Source: an uncultured Propionimicrobium sp.
GTDB taxonomy: Bacteria; Actinomycetota; Actinomycetes; Propionibacteriales; Propionibacteriaceae
DNA length: 64,000 bases
Direction of reading: 5' to 3'
Assembly (NCBI GenBank): GCA_946221385.1
Contig: CAMIGX010000002.1
Span: 1-64,000, forward strand
Shown here: piece after piece, positions 45,070 through 53,552 of the stretch
How positions within the stretch are numbered: position 1 is the first letter of the stretch
How the letters are laid out: every line of letters begins with the position of its first letter
The notes under the pieces: generated by a model
What the model was told of the DNA's origin: nothing
Database searches by the model: none
The model's input: only the letters and a program-made list of their open reading frames with translations
Program-made: the position numbers and the translations under genes

Positions 45070-46452
45070 CTAGCAGATCATCGGAAGGTGACGATCAAGT
45101 CGCTTCGTTCCATCGGCCGTTACCAAAAACCTTGCACCGGTCGGTGACTCCCAATAGAAAGCACCCTCTTGGGGCTGCTGTAACTTCCAACCTCCGTGCG
45201 TCTTGGCTCTGTGATGCCGTCTCGATAACGGCGCCAAATTATCGGGCCGAGTTTGGCCTTGCACATCGTCTTCGAAAGGCACGGTATGGTCCAGATCACA
45301 GAGCCGAGCGGGCCTAGTTCCGAACGGGAATACGTCATTGGGATTGCGTTGCTGGACCGCGAAACGCATGCTTTCCGGAGCTCGATAGGAATCGGTTGGC
45401 TGGATCGTGGCTGGATCAATGATTGGCCGGACGACGACCCTGGAATTGCGCAGGAACTCCGGCAGATCTTCAACTAGGACGTCACCCCATTGCTCGACCG
45501 TCGCGACTCCACCACCAGGAGCGCAGCGTCCAGCAACGTCACATACCTGCGCTGATCCCCGTTGCATCTCCGTATCCGCAGTCTCGGCCTCGTGCTGTTG
45601 ACTGATCACATCCCTGGCGTCCACGTGCACCACGAGGGTGTGCGTCGCCAGCGACTCTTGGCCATAAGCAGAGCGCGCCAAAATTCCCAGCGCTGCCGCT
45701 CGTTTCGCGTCCCGAGCCCGGTGTTCAAAGATCTCCCCAGTCTTGGGATCAACGATCGGTTCCGGGTCGGGCAGCGTCGCTGCGATCTGGTTAAGCACGT
45801 GGTCCAAGGCTGCCGCGTCCTCACCCGCTAATTGCCCACCAATCTTGGCCTCACCCCCGTCGAAACCGTCAATCCAAACACCGCGCCAGGACTTTTTCTT
45901 CATCCGTTCGCGCCGCATCGCGTCAGGATCTACCTTCGCGATCTGACGAGTGAGGTTACGCGTAAGGGTCATCCAGGAAGCATCACCCAGCAATGGGGCG
46001 ATTCGCGCATCCACCTCCTCCGCTTGCTGCAAAGACAAGTTGCTGCAACGCTGCGCGATCTGAGCCGCAATTCGCCAAGAGATCTCTTGCTGCAAGAACG
46101 CCTGCCAGGTCGACCGATGACGTTGCGAAACGTCCAGCACGTCAGCAATCAACTCCAGAGCTCGACGCGAACCGATGCCCATCCGGGCACCAATCTCCAG
46201 GGCGAGGAATTCACCGACTCCACCGGTGCCAGCAGATCCAGGATTGATGACGGCCTCCATGCCGTCATAGACCGCCTCAGTCGTCACTTCATAGGAATCG
46301 ATCAGTCTCGCGATTGCAATGATCACACCGACCTCAGCAGCCCGCTGCTTAGCGCAACATTCGTCGAGCTCGTCAAACTGCCCGCGCAGGCGCGCTTGCT
46401 CAACGTCTCCGGCAACGTCCGTCCGCGGGCCGTCCATAATCGATTCGATCAT
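45070..46452 (-). CDS. HNH endonuclease of the DUF222 (13E12 repeat) family
   Basis: The protein has a DUF222 helical region of about 300 residues, including FLALEIGARMGIGSRRALEL, and a C-terminal HNH nuclease: RPARLCDLDHTVPF and RPDNLAPLSRRHHRAKTHGG. Such proteins are multicopy in many actinobacteria and partly associated with mobile DNA. I chose ATG 46452 (460 residues) because the longer frame from 46584 would run through a cluster of DnaA boxes; the ribosome site is weak. Confidence 0.88.
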   Translation of the reverse strand: MIESIMDGPRTDVAGDVEQARLRGQFDELDECCAKQRAAEVGVIIAIARLIDSYEVTTEAVYDGMEAVINPGSAGTGGVGEFLALEIGARMGIGSRRALELIADVLDVSQRHRSTWQAFLQQEISWRIAAQIAQRCSNLSLQQAEEVDARIAPLLGDASWMTLTRNLTRQIAKVDPDAMRRERMKKKSWRGVWIDGFDGGEAKIGGQLAGEDAAALDHVLNQIAATLPDPEPIVDPKTGEIFEHRARDAKRAAALGILARSAYGQESLATHTLVVHVDARDVISQQHEAETADTEMQRGSAQVCDVAGRCAPGGGVATVEQWGDVLVEDLPEFLRNSRVVVRPIIDPATIQPTDSYRAPESMRFAVQQRNPNDVFPFGTRPARLCDLDHTVPFEDDVQGQTRPDNLAPLSRRHHRAKTHGGWKLQQPQEGAFYWESPTGARFLVTADGTKRLDRHLPMIC

Positions 46453-46514
46453 GTTATCCAGTCTGACGCCCGAATTGCGTGAATCCCCTGATCCAATGAA
46501 ACAGACAACACCCC

Positions 46515-46603
46515 TGTGGATAACCCAAGAAACCCGAGCGCCACCTGTGGATAACACCGGGAAAGTCCGCGAAGTTATCCCCAAAGCGCGCTATTTATCC
46601 ACA
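46515..46603. promoter_or_regulatory. Cluster of four DnaA boxes
   Basis: Perfect boxes (TTATCCACA or its complement) lie at 46515-46523 (-), 46546-46554 (-) and 46595-46603 (+), and a one-mismatch box TTATCCCCA at 46575-46583 (+). The two left boxes face the two right ones. The gap between the HNH endonuclease and HAD genes holds nothing else recognisable. dnaA, dnaN or rpmH are not nearby, so this is not an evident oriC; titration of DnaA or DnaA control of a flanking gene is possible. Confidence 0.7.
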
Positions 46604-46626
46604 GAACAACAGGTTCACGGGGCTAA

Positions 46627-47331
46627 TCAGTTCACGTCTGGCCCGTCGGCAGCACCTTCCGGAACTTCAGCATTCCCTAGCTCGTCCCAGTCGGCGTCCA
46701 ACAAATCGTTCAAGCTCTCCACGACCAAGATCGCGCCCGATTCTTTCAGCTCAGTCTCACTGAATCCCCCAGTCAGCACACCAATGCAAGGGAATCCGGC
46801 CCGCGCGGCAGCGACCACGTCATAGACCGAGTCCCCGATCACGATCGCACTAGAACCATCGACCTTGCGGCACGCTTCGCCGAAAATATCTGGGTCCGGT
46901 TTCGATTCCTCAACATCCGAGGAGGTCGTCATCCCGTCAACGTCACGCGCTTTCAAGCCGACGATCGCCAGCGACTTTTCGACGTCCTTCTTCTCCCCAG
47001 ACGAGCCAATCACGACTTTGAAGTCACCACGCAGCTGCTCGATCAACTCTTTAGCGCCTGGCAGCGGCTCGATCAGATCACGAACCTTCGCAAACAGTTT
47101 CGACTGCCGATCACGAATCTTGTCGCCCTTGTCGGCCTCGACGTCCTCGCCCGCGACTTCCGTCACGATCTTGTCGCCACCCAGCCCAATCGAACGGTGA
47201 ATGCGCCAGGTCTCGACGTCCACACCATAGTCGTGCAGCGCCTGCTGCCAGGTGATCGCATGGTGGTAGGTGGAGTCCACCAAGGTGCCATCCATATCAA
47301 AAATCACGGTGTCATGTTTGCGCTCAGTCAT
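46627..47331 (-). CDS. HAD-superfamily phosphatase/phosphomutase-like
   Basis: The 234-residue product has motif I VIFDMDGTLVDSTYHHAITW, a helical cap with IGLGGDKIV, motif II VVIGSSGEKKDV, the SKPDPDIF Lys motif and motif IV IVIGDSVYDVVAA. The cap resembles beta-phosphoglucomutase/phosphonatase relatives; the substrate is open. It stands alone between the DnaA-box gap and the GH31 gene. Confidence 0.85.
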   Translation of the reverse strand: MTERKHDTVIFDMDGTLVDSTYHHAITWQQALHDYGVDVETWRIHRSIGLGGDKIVTEVAGEDVEADKGDKIRDRQSKLFAKVRDLIEPLPGAKELIEQLRGDFKVVIGSSGEKKDVEKSLAIVGLKARDVDGMTTSSDVEESKPDPDIFGEACRKVDGSSAIVIGDSVYDVVAAARAGFPCIGVLTGGFSETELKESGAILVVESLNDLLDADWDELGNAEVPEGAADGPDVN

Positions 47332-47362
47332 ACATAGACCCTAGCCGCACCGCGTCCGTCGC

Positions 47363-49582
47363 TCAGCGCAAAGCTTCGAACTGTTTGACCAGCCGGCCCG
47401 CAAATGCGCTGTCTGCCCGGACGAATGCAGCCGGCTGCCCAAGCGGGGCGTCCACCTTCATTCGCTGATCACCAGCGACTTTCTCGCCGGTGAACAAGTG
47501 CACCCACTCCCCCGGCGGCAAGGTCACGTCGACCTTCGTCACACCAGCTTTGAGCACCGGCGCCACGAAGACATCTGAGCCGAAGAAGAATTGAGTATCC
47601 AGCTTCGCAGCTTTTGATTCCGGCACTTCCAACCACGCATGCCGGATCGCCGGGACGCCGGTGGTCAATGCCTCGTGAATCACCGCTTCCCGATAGCTGC
47701 TCAGCGCGGCAAAGATCTTGCTATTGCGCGCGAACTCAGCTGCTTCGTCATCGTCATAGACCTGACGATTTTCCGCCGGCCGATTGCCCTCATGGCTCCG
47801 CATGACGACGCCGAACGCAGCCAGCTCACCCCAGCGCGTCAAAAGCTCTGGGGAGCGCACATAGTTCTTCACCACCGCATTGATGGACGTGTAGCCGCCG
47901 ACGTCTGCGTGCGTCAACGGCCAGCCGGAGACTCCCGCGGAGAAGGTGCCGCTCAGCACGGACGCCAACCCGTCGTTAGCGCTGAAGTTGACCATCTGGT
48001 CACCATTCCAAAACAGCGTGGCGTGCTGCGAAGAGCTGGCCGAACCAGCCCTAAACCACGTCAGGCAATCTGGTTTGCCAGCGAATTCACAAGCCATTTC
48101 GACGGTTTCAGCCCACCAGCCAGCCCAGGCGTTGTGCACCTCGGCCCCCGAGCCCCCACCGGTCACCGCATGCGGTGGCGGTCCTTCAGCGAAATCAGCC
48201 ATGAAGCCGTCGACCTCACCCCGCAATACCTCGGTGGCGATCACATCGGCATACCAATGCCGAGTCGCTCGCTTGCTCAGGTCAATCATCGCCGCTGAAA
48301 ACTCGCCTTGATCAGCGAGCAGGACATTGCCGTCGGCGTCCTTGACTAGGTGATCTGCCTGGTTGGCTTCGGCGAACAAGTTACGCACCGAGCCCGCGTC
48401 CCCGCGCTCAGTGACGTCGACGATGAAGGGGTTCACATAGGTCGTGACGTGGATGCCTTGCTGTCGTAGCTCGCCGATCAGCTGATCCCAGTCGGGATAG
48501 CGCTGCGCGTCTAGCTGCCAGGTCCACCAGAGCCGATCGCCAAATGACGTGGTGCGCCGTCCGACCCAGTCTTGAATCCACACGCCAGTCAGCTGCGTGC
48601 CAGCGGCTTTCAAGGCTGCCACTTTGCGCCGCACCTCGTCCGAACCGCCTTGGACGCCGACGATCGTGCCCCGAGTCGCCCACTGCGGTAGTGAATAGGA
48701 CGATGAATAGATATGCCGCTTGGCGATCAGTTCTTTGGGATTCGAGGCTTGCGTCAGCTGAGCGGTGAATTCGTCATGCCAAATCTCTAAGGCGACCCGA
48801 TTTGCCCTAGTCGCGTCAGCAATCGTGATTGCATCGGTGCCCTCGGCTCGGGGTAACAGTTGCACCCCGCGCACGTCGCCGGTGACGAAACTTGGCCACG
48901 CCGCATAGCTGAAATGCTGGTTCGCTCCGGCGCCCTTGTTCGTCACGTCAGCCAAGAACGTGAGCGGCTGCTGGCCACGTCCGACGCCCTGCTCACGGTT
49001 GACCAGCGGGAAAATCTGCCCAGACAGATCGAAGGGCTGGAATTGCTCACCCATGCCGTGCACGGCAGCCCCACGAGAGCGGCCAGTGACGAAATTGACC
49101 GCATCGGCACCCTTGACCTGGGCGTGCATTTCGATGCTGTCGCCTTCGGCGGCAAATTCCACGCGCATCGGCAGTTTGCCGACCGAACCTTGCAAGGTGA
49201 TGCGCCCGGCTTCGGTTGTGACGGAGTCGATCTTCTGGTCCTTGGCGACCTCATCACGCTGCGGGCGCACCCACAGATAGCCGCGATGCTCGGTCAAATG
49301 CAGCCGGCCTTTGACGGCAGTCACGAAGGCCGCCCCGCGGTCGGATTCCCAGATCGTCGCACGGTCCAAGCCGACGCGAATCTGGCCGTCTTCGAGGTAG
49401 ACCATCAAACTGTCAGCTTGATGCAGCCCGTTGGCTTCGGCTGCGACTTTCAAGCGCCCCACCGGGGAAGGCGCGATTCGGTCGCGCGGCACCGTACCGA
49501 GCATGATTGCGACCGCCAACAGCAAGACGCTCAAGCCGATAGCTAAGATTCGTAAGCCCCAGCGGAGTCGAGGTTGCGGCAT
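47363..49582 (-). CDS. Membrane-anchored GH31 glycosidase, sulfoquinovosidase-like
   Basis: The 739-residue GH31 enzyme has an N-terminal membrane anchor (about 9-29), a beta-sandwich domain, the catalytic barrel and C-terminal sheets. The barrel closely follows E. coli YihQ as I recall it. The nucleophile is Asp 463 in GFMADFAE and the acid/base is Asp 528 in WNGDQM. The sulfonate-recognition residues of sulfoquinovosidases also appear conserved: Gln 337 (VWIQDW), Arg 350 and Trp 353 (DRLWW), Tyr 564 (GGYT). It should release sulfoquinovose from plant sulfolipid, here outside the cell. YihQ itself has no anchor. No sulfoglycolysis genes are in the window. Confidence 0.8.
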   Translation of the reverse strand: MPQPRLRWGLRILAIGLSVLLLAVAIMLGTVPRDRIAPSPVGRLKVAAEANGLHQADSLMVYLEDGQIRVGLDRATIWESDRGAAFVTAVKGRLHLTEHRGYLWVRPQRDEVAKDQKIDSVTTEAGRITLQGSVGKLPMRVEFAAEGDSIEMHAQVKGADAVNFVTGRSRGAAVHGMGEQFQPFDLSGQIFPLVNREQGVGRGQQPLTFLADVTNKGAGANQHFSYAAWPSFVTGDVRGVQLLPRAEGTDAITIADATRANRVALEIWHDEFTAQLTQASNPKELIAKRHIYSSSYSLPQWATRGTIVGVQGGSDEVRRKVAALKAAGTQLTGVWIQDWVGRRTTSFGDRLWWTWQLDAQRYPDWDQLIGELRQQGIHVTTYVNPFIVDVTERGDAGSVRNLFAEANQADHLVKDADGNVLLADQGEFSAAMIDLSKRATRHWYADVIATEVLRGEVDGFMADFAEGPPPHAVTGGGSGAEVHNAWAGWWAETVEMACEFAGKPDCLTWFRAGSASSSQHATLFWNGDQMVNFSANDGLASVLSGTFSAGVSGWPLTHADVGGYTSINAVVKNYVRSPELLTRWGELAAFGVVMRSHEGNRPAENRQVYDDDEAAEFARNSKIFAALSSYREAVIHEALTTGVPAIRHAWLEVPESKAAKLDTQFFFGSDVFVAPVLKAGVTKVDVTLPPGEWVHLFTGEKVAGDQRMKVDAPLGQPAAFVRADSAFAGRLVKQFEALR

Positions 49583-49622
49583 GCGCTGAGAATATCGGAC
49601 TAGCGCCGATAGCCGGAGTAGT

Positions 49623-50297
49623 TTGGCTGCCGTGGACTTTCGCTATCTGGGTGGGCTGGACCGGCCGGATCCGACGACCGTCGACTATCAGACCGCCTGG
49701 GATCTGCAACGTGCAATTCACGCGCAGGTCGCCGCGCGCGAAATCGCCGATCAGGTCTTGTTCGTCGAGCATGATCCGGTCTACACCGCTGGTCGACGCA
49801 CCGAGCAGCGCGAACGACCACGCGACGGCACGCCTGTGATTGACGTCGACCGCGGCGGCAAAATCACCTGGCATGGCCCTGGTCAGCTGACCTGTTATCC
49901 GATCATTTGGTTGCCTGACGGGATCGGGGTCGTCGACCACGTCCGTTGCGTCGAGGCGGCCGTCATCGCTGGGCTAGCTGATTATGGATTGGACGCGATC
50001 CGCGTCGAAGGACGCACCGGCGTGTGGCTGCCCGCCACGGATAGCCGTCCGGAACGCAAAATCTGCGCGATCGGCATTCGCGTGGCCAAACGCACCTCGC
50101 TGCATGGTTTCGCGCTCAATGTTGACGACGACCTGACCCGATTCGACAACATCATCCCTTGTGGTATCGAGGATGCCGGGGTGACGTCACTGGCCCGCGA
50201 ACTGCCCGCTGAGGTGTCCGTCCCGAGTGTCGCGGATGTCGCCCGGAGTCTGGAGCCGCATCTTCGCGCGCTGCTGAGTTATCAGCCGCGCGGGTAA
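49623..50297 (+). CDS. lipB: Octanoyltransferase
   Basis: LipB moves an octanoyl group from acyl carrier protein to lipoyl domains. The 224-residue product has VEHDPVYTAGRRT, DVDRGGKITWHGPGQLTCYP, and the catalytic pair Lys 146 (KICAIGIRV) and Cys 180 (IIPCGI), 34 residues apart as in the Mycobacterium enzyme. The start is TTG 49623 behind GGAG, or GTG 49632. lipA follows ten bases after the stop. Confidence 0.95.
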   Translation: MAAVDFRYLGGLDRPDPTTVDYQTAWDLQRAIHAQVAAREIADQVLFVEHDPVYTAGRRTEQRERPRDGTPVIDVDRGGKITWHGPGQLTCYPIIWLPDGIGVVDHVRCVEAAVIAGLADYGLDAIRVEGRTGVWLPATDSRPERKICAIGIRVAKRTSLHGFALNVDDDLTRFDNIIPCGIEDAGVTSLARELPAEVSVPSVADVARSLEPHLRALLSYQPRG

Positions 50298-50307
50298 GCT
50301 GGCCTGC

Positions 50308-51273
50308 GTGAGCGTTACTTCTGAGGGCCGTCGGCTACTTCGTCTGGAAGTCAAGAATTCGCAGACCCCGATCGAAGACAAACCGGGGTGGATCAAGACC
50401 ACTGCGCACGTCGGGCCGAACTACAAAGACCTGCAGGGCTTGGTGCGCGACGAAGAGCTACACACCGTCTGCAAAGAAGCTAACTGTCCGAACATTTTCG
50501 AATGCTGGGAGGATCGCGAAGCGACCTTCTTGATCGGCGGCGATTCGTGCACGCGGCGCTGCGATTTTTGTCAGATCGAGTCACGGCGGCCATCTGGTTT
50601 TGACCGTGAAGAGCCGGCACGCGTCGGCGATTCAGTACGCAAAATGGGCCTGCGCTATGCGACCGTCACTGGCGTTTGCCGCGATGATCTCGAAGACGAG
50701 GGCGCCTGGCTTTATGCGGAGACGATCCGTCAGATTCACCTGCAAAACCCGACCGTGGGCGTCGAAATGCTCGCCCCCGATTTCTCTGGCCGCCGTGAGC
50801 TGGTCCAAGAGGTGCTCGATGCCCGCCCTGAGGTCTTCGCGCACAATGTGGAGACCGTCCCGCGGATTTTTAAACGCATCCGTCCCGGCTTCCGCTACGA
50901 CCGTTCGCTCGCGGTATTGACGCAATCTCGCGAAGCCGGGCTGGTCACTAAGTCCAACCTGATCTTGGGCATGGGCGAGACTGATCAGGAGGTCTTGCAG
51001 GCCCTGCAGGATCTCTACGACGCCGGGGCCGAAATCATCACCATCACTCAGTATTTGCGACCAAACCAATATCTGCTGCCGGTGCAGCGCTGGGTGACGC
51101 CGGCTGAGTTCGCCGACTTCGGTCAAGCCGCCGAAGAAATCGGCTACTCCGGGGTGCTATCCGGACCGCTGGTTCGTTCGTCCTATCGCGCGGGACGCCT
51201 ATATCGTCAGGCGATGGAGCGACGCGGCACTCCCGTCGACCCAAATGACATGACGAAACTGCTAGCCAGCTAG
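50308..51273 (+). CDS. lipA: Lipoyl synthase
   Basis: Radical SAM enzyme of 321 residues that inserts two sulfurs into the octanoyl chain. The auxiliary cluster motif has Cys 55, 60 and 66 (CKEANCPNIFEC) and the radical SAM motif Cys 81, 85 and 88 (CTRRCDFC). GTG start at 50308, downstream of lipB in one operon. A second copy of its last codons is echoed 120 bases past the stop. Confidence 0.96.
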   Translation: MSVTSEGRRLLRLEVKNSQTPIEDKPGWIKTTAHVGPNYKDLQGLVRDEELHTVCKEANCPNIFECWEDREATFLIGGDSCTRRCDFCQIESRRPSGFDREEPARVGDSVRKMGLRYATVTGVCRDDLEDEGAWLYAETIRQIHLQNPTVGVEMLAPDFSGRRELVQEVLDARPEVFAHNVETVPRIFKRIRPGFRYDRSLAVLTQSREAGLVTKSNLILGMGETDQEVLQALQDLYDAGAEIITITQYLRPNQYLLPVQRWVTPAEFADFGQAAEEIGYSGVLSGPLVRSSYRAGRLYRQAMERRGTPVDPNDMTKLLAS

Positions 51274-51420
51274 AACTGTAACCATCAGAGAGCTGAAAAC
51301 AATTGGCTATAGCCGCCCCTCAATCTTCAACTGCATCACTCGCTGCGACGGCGCGCCAATCCGGCTCCAGCCGTCGATTTATCCGACATGACGAAGCTAA
51401 TTTCCAGCTGATTTCAACTC

Positions 51421-51462
51421 ATCGAAGAGCCCCGCACCTCTTGCGGTGCGGGGCTCTTCGAT
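51421..51462. terminator. Bidirectional terminator between lipA and the LGFP gene
   Basis: Perfect 18-base arms (51421-51438 and 51445-51462) around a 6-base loop, with GC-rich core and AT at the outer ends. It serves the converging lipA and LGFP transcripts. Confidence 0.85.
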
Positions 51463-51478
51463 TTGCTAGTTAGCTGCG

Positions 51479-52501
51479 TCATCCTCTGGTCCAGGTGAGC
51501 ACTGCTCGCTGGAAGTTTTGAGCAACACCGTCGGCGACTTCGTACTCGCCACCTACCGGTACGCCGAAAACTCCGTGTCCGCCACCGTTAATGAAGCCGG
51601 TCAAGATGGCGCCGTGAATAGCGCGCGAACCGGTCTTCGGGGTGTAGTAGATACGGCCATGCTCAAAGGTCTGAATCATGACACCATCGCCTAGGGCAGT
51701 CTCATTGCCCGTGGGCTTACCCAGCGCACCACCAGCGCCACCTAGGCGCTGCCATTCCTCGTTGATGCCAGAGCCCAACCAACGAACGCCCGCACTGTCA
51801 TCCGCCCAGTAGGCGACGCCGTTCTGGAACTCCTGGGTGACCGCACCCTCGTATTTCGGGGCAGGCATCTCTTAAGAAAGCTTGCGTCCCCAAACGCCGA
51901 ATTCGCTGCCCTGAGCGCGCCAGGCCTGCAGAATCGCAGTGTCCGCAGCCGGCTTGTTGGCCTCAGCCTGAGCCTTCTTAGCGTCTTCCTGAGCCTTCTT
52001 GGCCTGCTCCAGCAACTCAGCCGCGCGCTCTAGCGCGGACTCCGACTGCTGCTTGCCGCGGAGAGCGACCTCACGCATCTCCTTGGCCTGCGCCAGGCCA
52101 CGCTTGGCCTTATCGAGAGTCGCTTGGGCCTGCGCTAGAACTGTCTGGGCCTGTTGCTTTTGCTGGGAATCTGTCATGCCAGCAACCTGCGCCTTGTAGA
52201 CATCCAATTTGACTTGAGCTGCGTTGAGCTCAGTCTCAGCCTTCGTCAGCGCCTCTTCAGCCTTGCCCTGCCACTCATTGAGGGTCGCACGCTTGGCATC
52301 AAGCTCAGCAACGATGGCATTGGCCTCTTCGAGGATCTTCTCAGCGCGCTCGAGCGGGGTGCCCTCGTGGGTCACACCGGCCTGAACCGAATCCAGCTTG
52401 ACCGGCTCAGCCGGTGCGTCCTCGGCGAAAGCCGGCATGGCCAGCGCCGGTCCGGCGATCAGACCACCAGCGAGCGCTAGAGCAACAATGCTCTTCTTCA
52501 T
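51479..52501 (-). pseudogene. Secreted coiled-coil/LGFP-repeat protein interrupted by an in-frame stop
   Basis: ATG 52501, behind GGGGAGG, opens a Sec signal peptide (MKKSIVALALAGGLIAGPAL, cut near AFA). A coiled coil of about 150 Ala/Glu/Lys/Gln-rich residues follows, then ILQAWRAQGSEFGVWGRKLS and a TAA at 51872-51874. The same frame continues with EMPAPKYEGAVTQEFQNGV and LGFP-type repeats (GALGKPTGNE, HGVFGVPVGGEYE) to 51479. LGFP repeats bind cell walls in actinobacteria. The stop splits a single 340-residue design; unless it is read through or restarted at ATG 51868, the wall-binding part is lost. Confidence 0.8.
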
Positions 52502-52674
52502 TGTCTTCCTCCCCAGGAACATGTTTGGGCTCCCCCGTTTGCATGAGCCCAGATTCAGGGACGACCCCCAATCGAGGACCGCATGCAGCCAACCAGACGA
52601 TGCAACGTCGCGCTCCCCTTTCGGGTGTAGAGCCGCAAAATTCTTCATCAAAGATCGCCGCTAGGCTGGGCTAC

Positions 52675-53511
52675 ATGTCGAATGTGTTGGGTATTGACAT
52701 TGGCGGCTCGGGCATCAAGGGTGCACCCGTCGATTTGGAAACTGGCCAGTTCGCCGCTGAACGGCTCCGGATCGCTACGCCGCAGCCGGCTACCCCTGAG
52801 GCATGCGCGCAGGTCGTCGGACAGATCGTCAAACACTTCGACGCGCAGTTGAGCTCCGACTCGGCGATCGGCGTGGCGCTGCCGGCTCCGATCCGGCACG
52901 GCGAGATTCCATTCATGGCCAATCTCGACCAGTCGTGGGTGGGCGTCAACGTTAATGAACTTTTTAGCCAACAGCTCGCGCACGCCACCAGCTTCGTCAA
53001 TGACGCTGACGCCGCCGGCTTGGCGGAGGTGCGCTATGGCGCTGCCAAGGACGTCAAGGGTGTCGTCATCGTGACGACGCTGGGCACCGGCATCGGCACC
53101 GCGATCATCAATGACGGTGAGCTGCTGCCCAACACTGAGCTGGGCCACCTTGAAATCGACGGCTATGACGCCGAATCGCGCGCGTCTTCCGCGGTCAAAG
53201 CAGAAAAGAAATTGACTTTCAAGGCCTGGTCGAAACGGCTGCAGCGCTATTACTCGACGCTAGAAAAGCTGTTTTGGCCCGACTTGTTCATCGTCGGCGG
53301 CGGCGTGTCGAAGCAGCACGAGAAATTCTTGCCGCTGCTCGATTTGAAGACTCCGATCAAGCCCGCCGCGTTGCTCAATCAAGCCGGCATCACCGGTGCG
53401 GCCGTCGTCGCGGCAGAGGCCGCTGAACAGCGCAGCGGACATGACGATGGTCACCACGATGTGCCGACCGGGCTGATGGACGCGCCAGCGAAGAAAAAGA
53501 GCACTGAATAA
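52675..53511 (+). CDS. ppgK: Polyphosphate glucokinase (ROK family)
   Basis: The 278-residue ROK kinase phosphorylates glucose with polyphosphate or ATP. It has the LGIDIGGSGIKGAPVDLETG phosphate loop typical of PpgK, FVNDADAAGLAEVRYGA with the catalytic Asp, VTTLGTGIGTAIINDG and ELGHLEI, then IVGGGVSK. No zinc-binding Cys cluster, in line with PpgK. A His/Lys-rich tail closes the protein. Start ATG 52675; the longer frame upstream is not supported. Confidence 0.93.
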   Translation: MSNVLGIDIGGSGIKGAPVDLETGQFAAERLRIATPQPATPEACAQVVGQIVKHFDAQLSSDSAIGVALPAPIRHGEIPFMANLDQSWVGVNVNELFSQQLAHATSFVNDADAAGLAEVRYGAAKDVKGVVIVTTLGTGIGTAIINDGELLPNTELGHLEIDGYDAESRASSAVKAEKKLTFKAWSKRLQRYYSTLEKLFWPDLFIVGGGVSKQHEKFLPLLDLKTPIKPAALLNQAGITGAAVVAAEAAEQRSGHDDGHHDVPTGLMDAPAKKKSTE

Positions 53512-53552
53512 CCACTAAATAACAAGGAAACCCGGGCAACTGAGTTCAGCCA

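Noticed and set aside
46515..46603. Chromosomal origin of replication
   Set aside because: Four DnaA boxes but no dnaA, dnaN, rpmH or AT-rich unwinding element nearby; I keep it as a DnaA-binding cluster only.
48860..49546. 228-codon plus-strand frame opposite the GH31 gene
   Set aside because: Shadow of the conserved glycosidase; no start context or domain.
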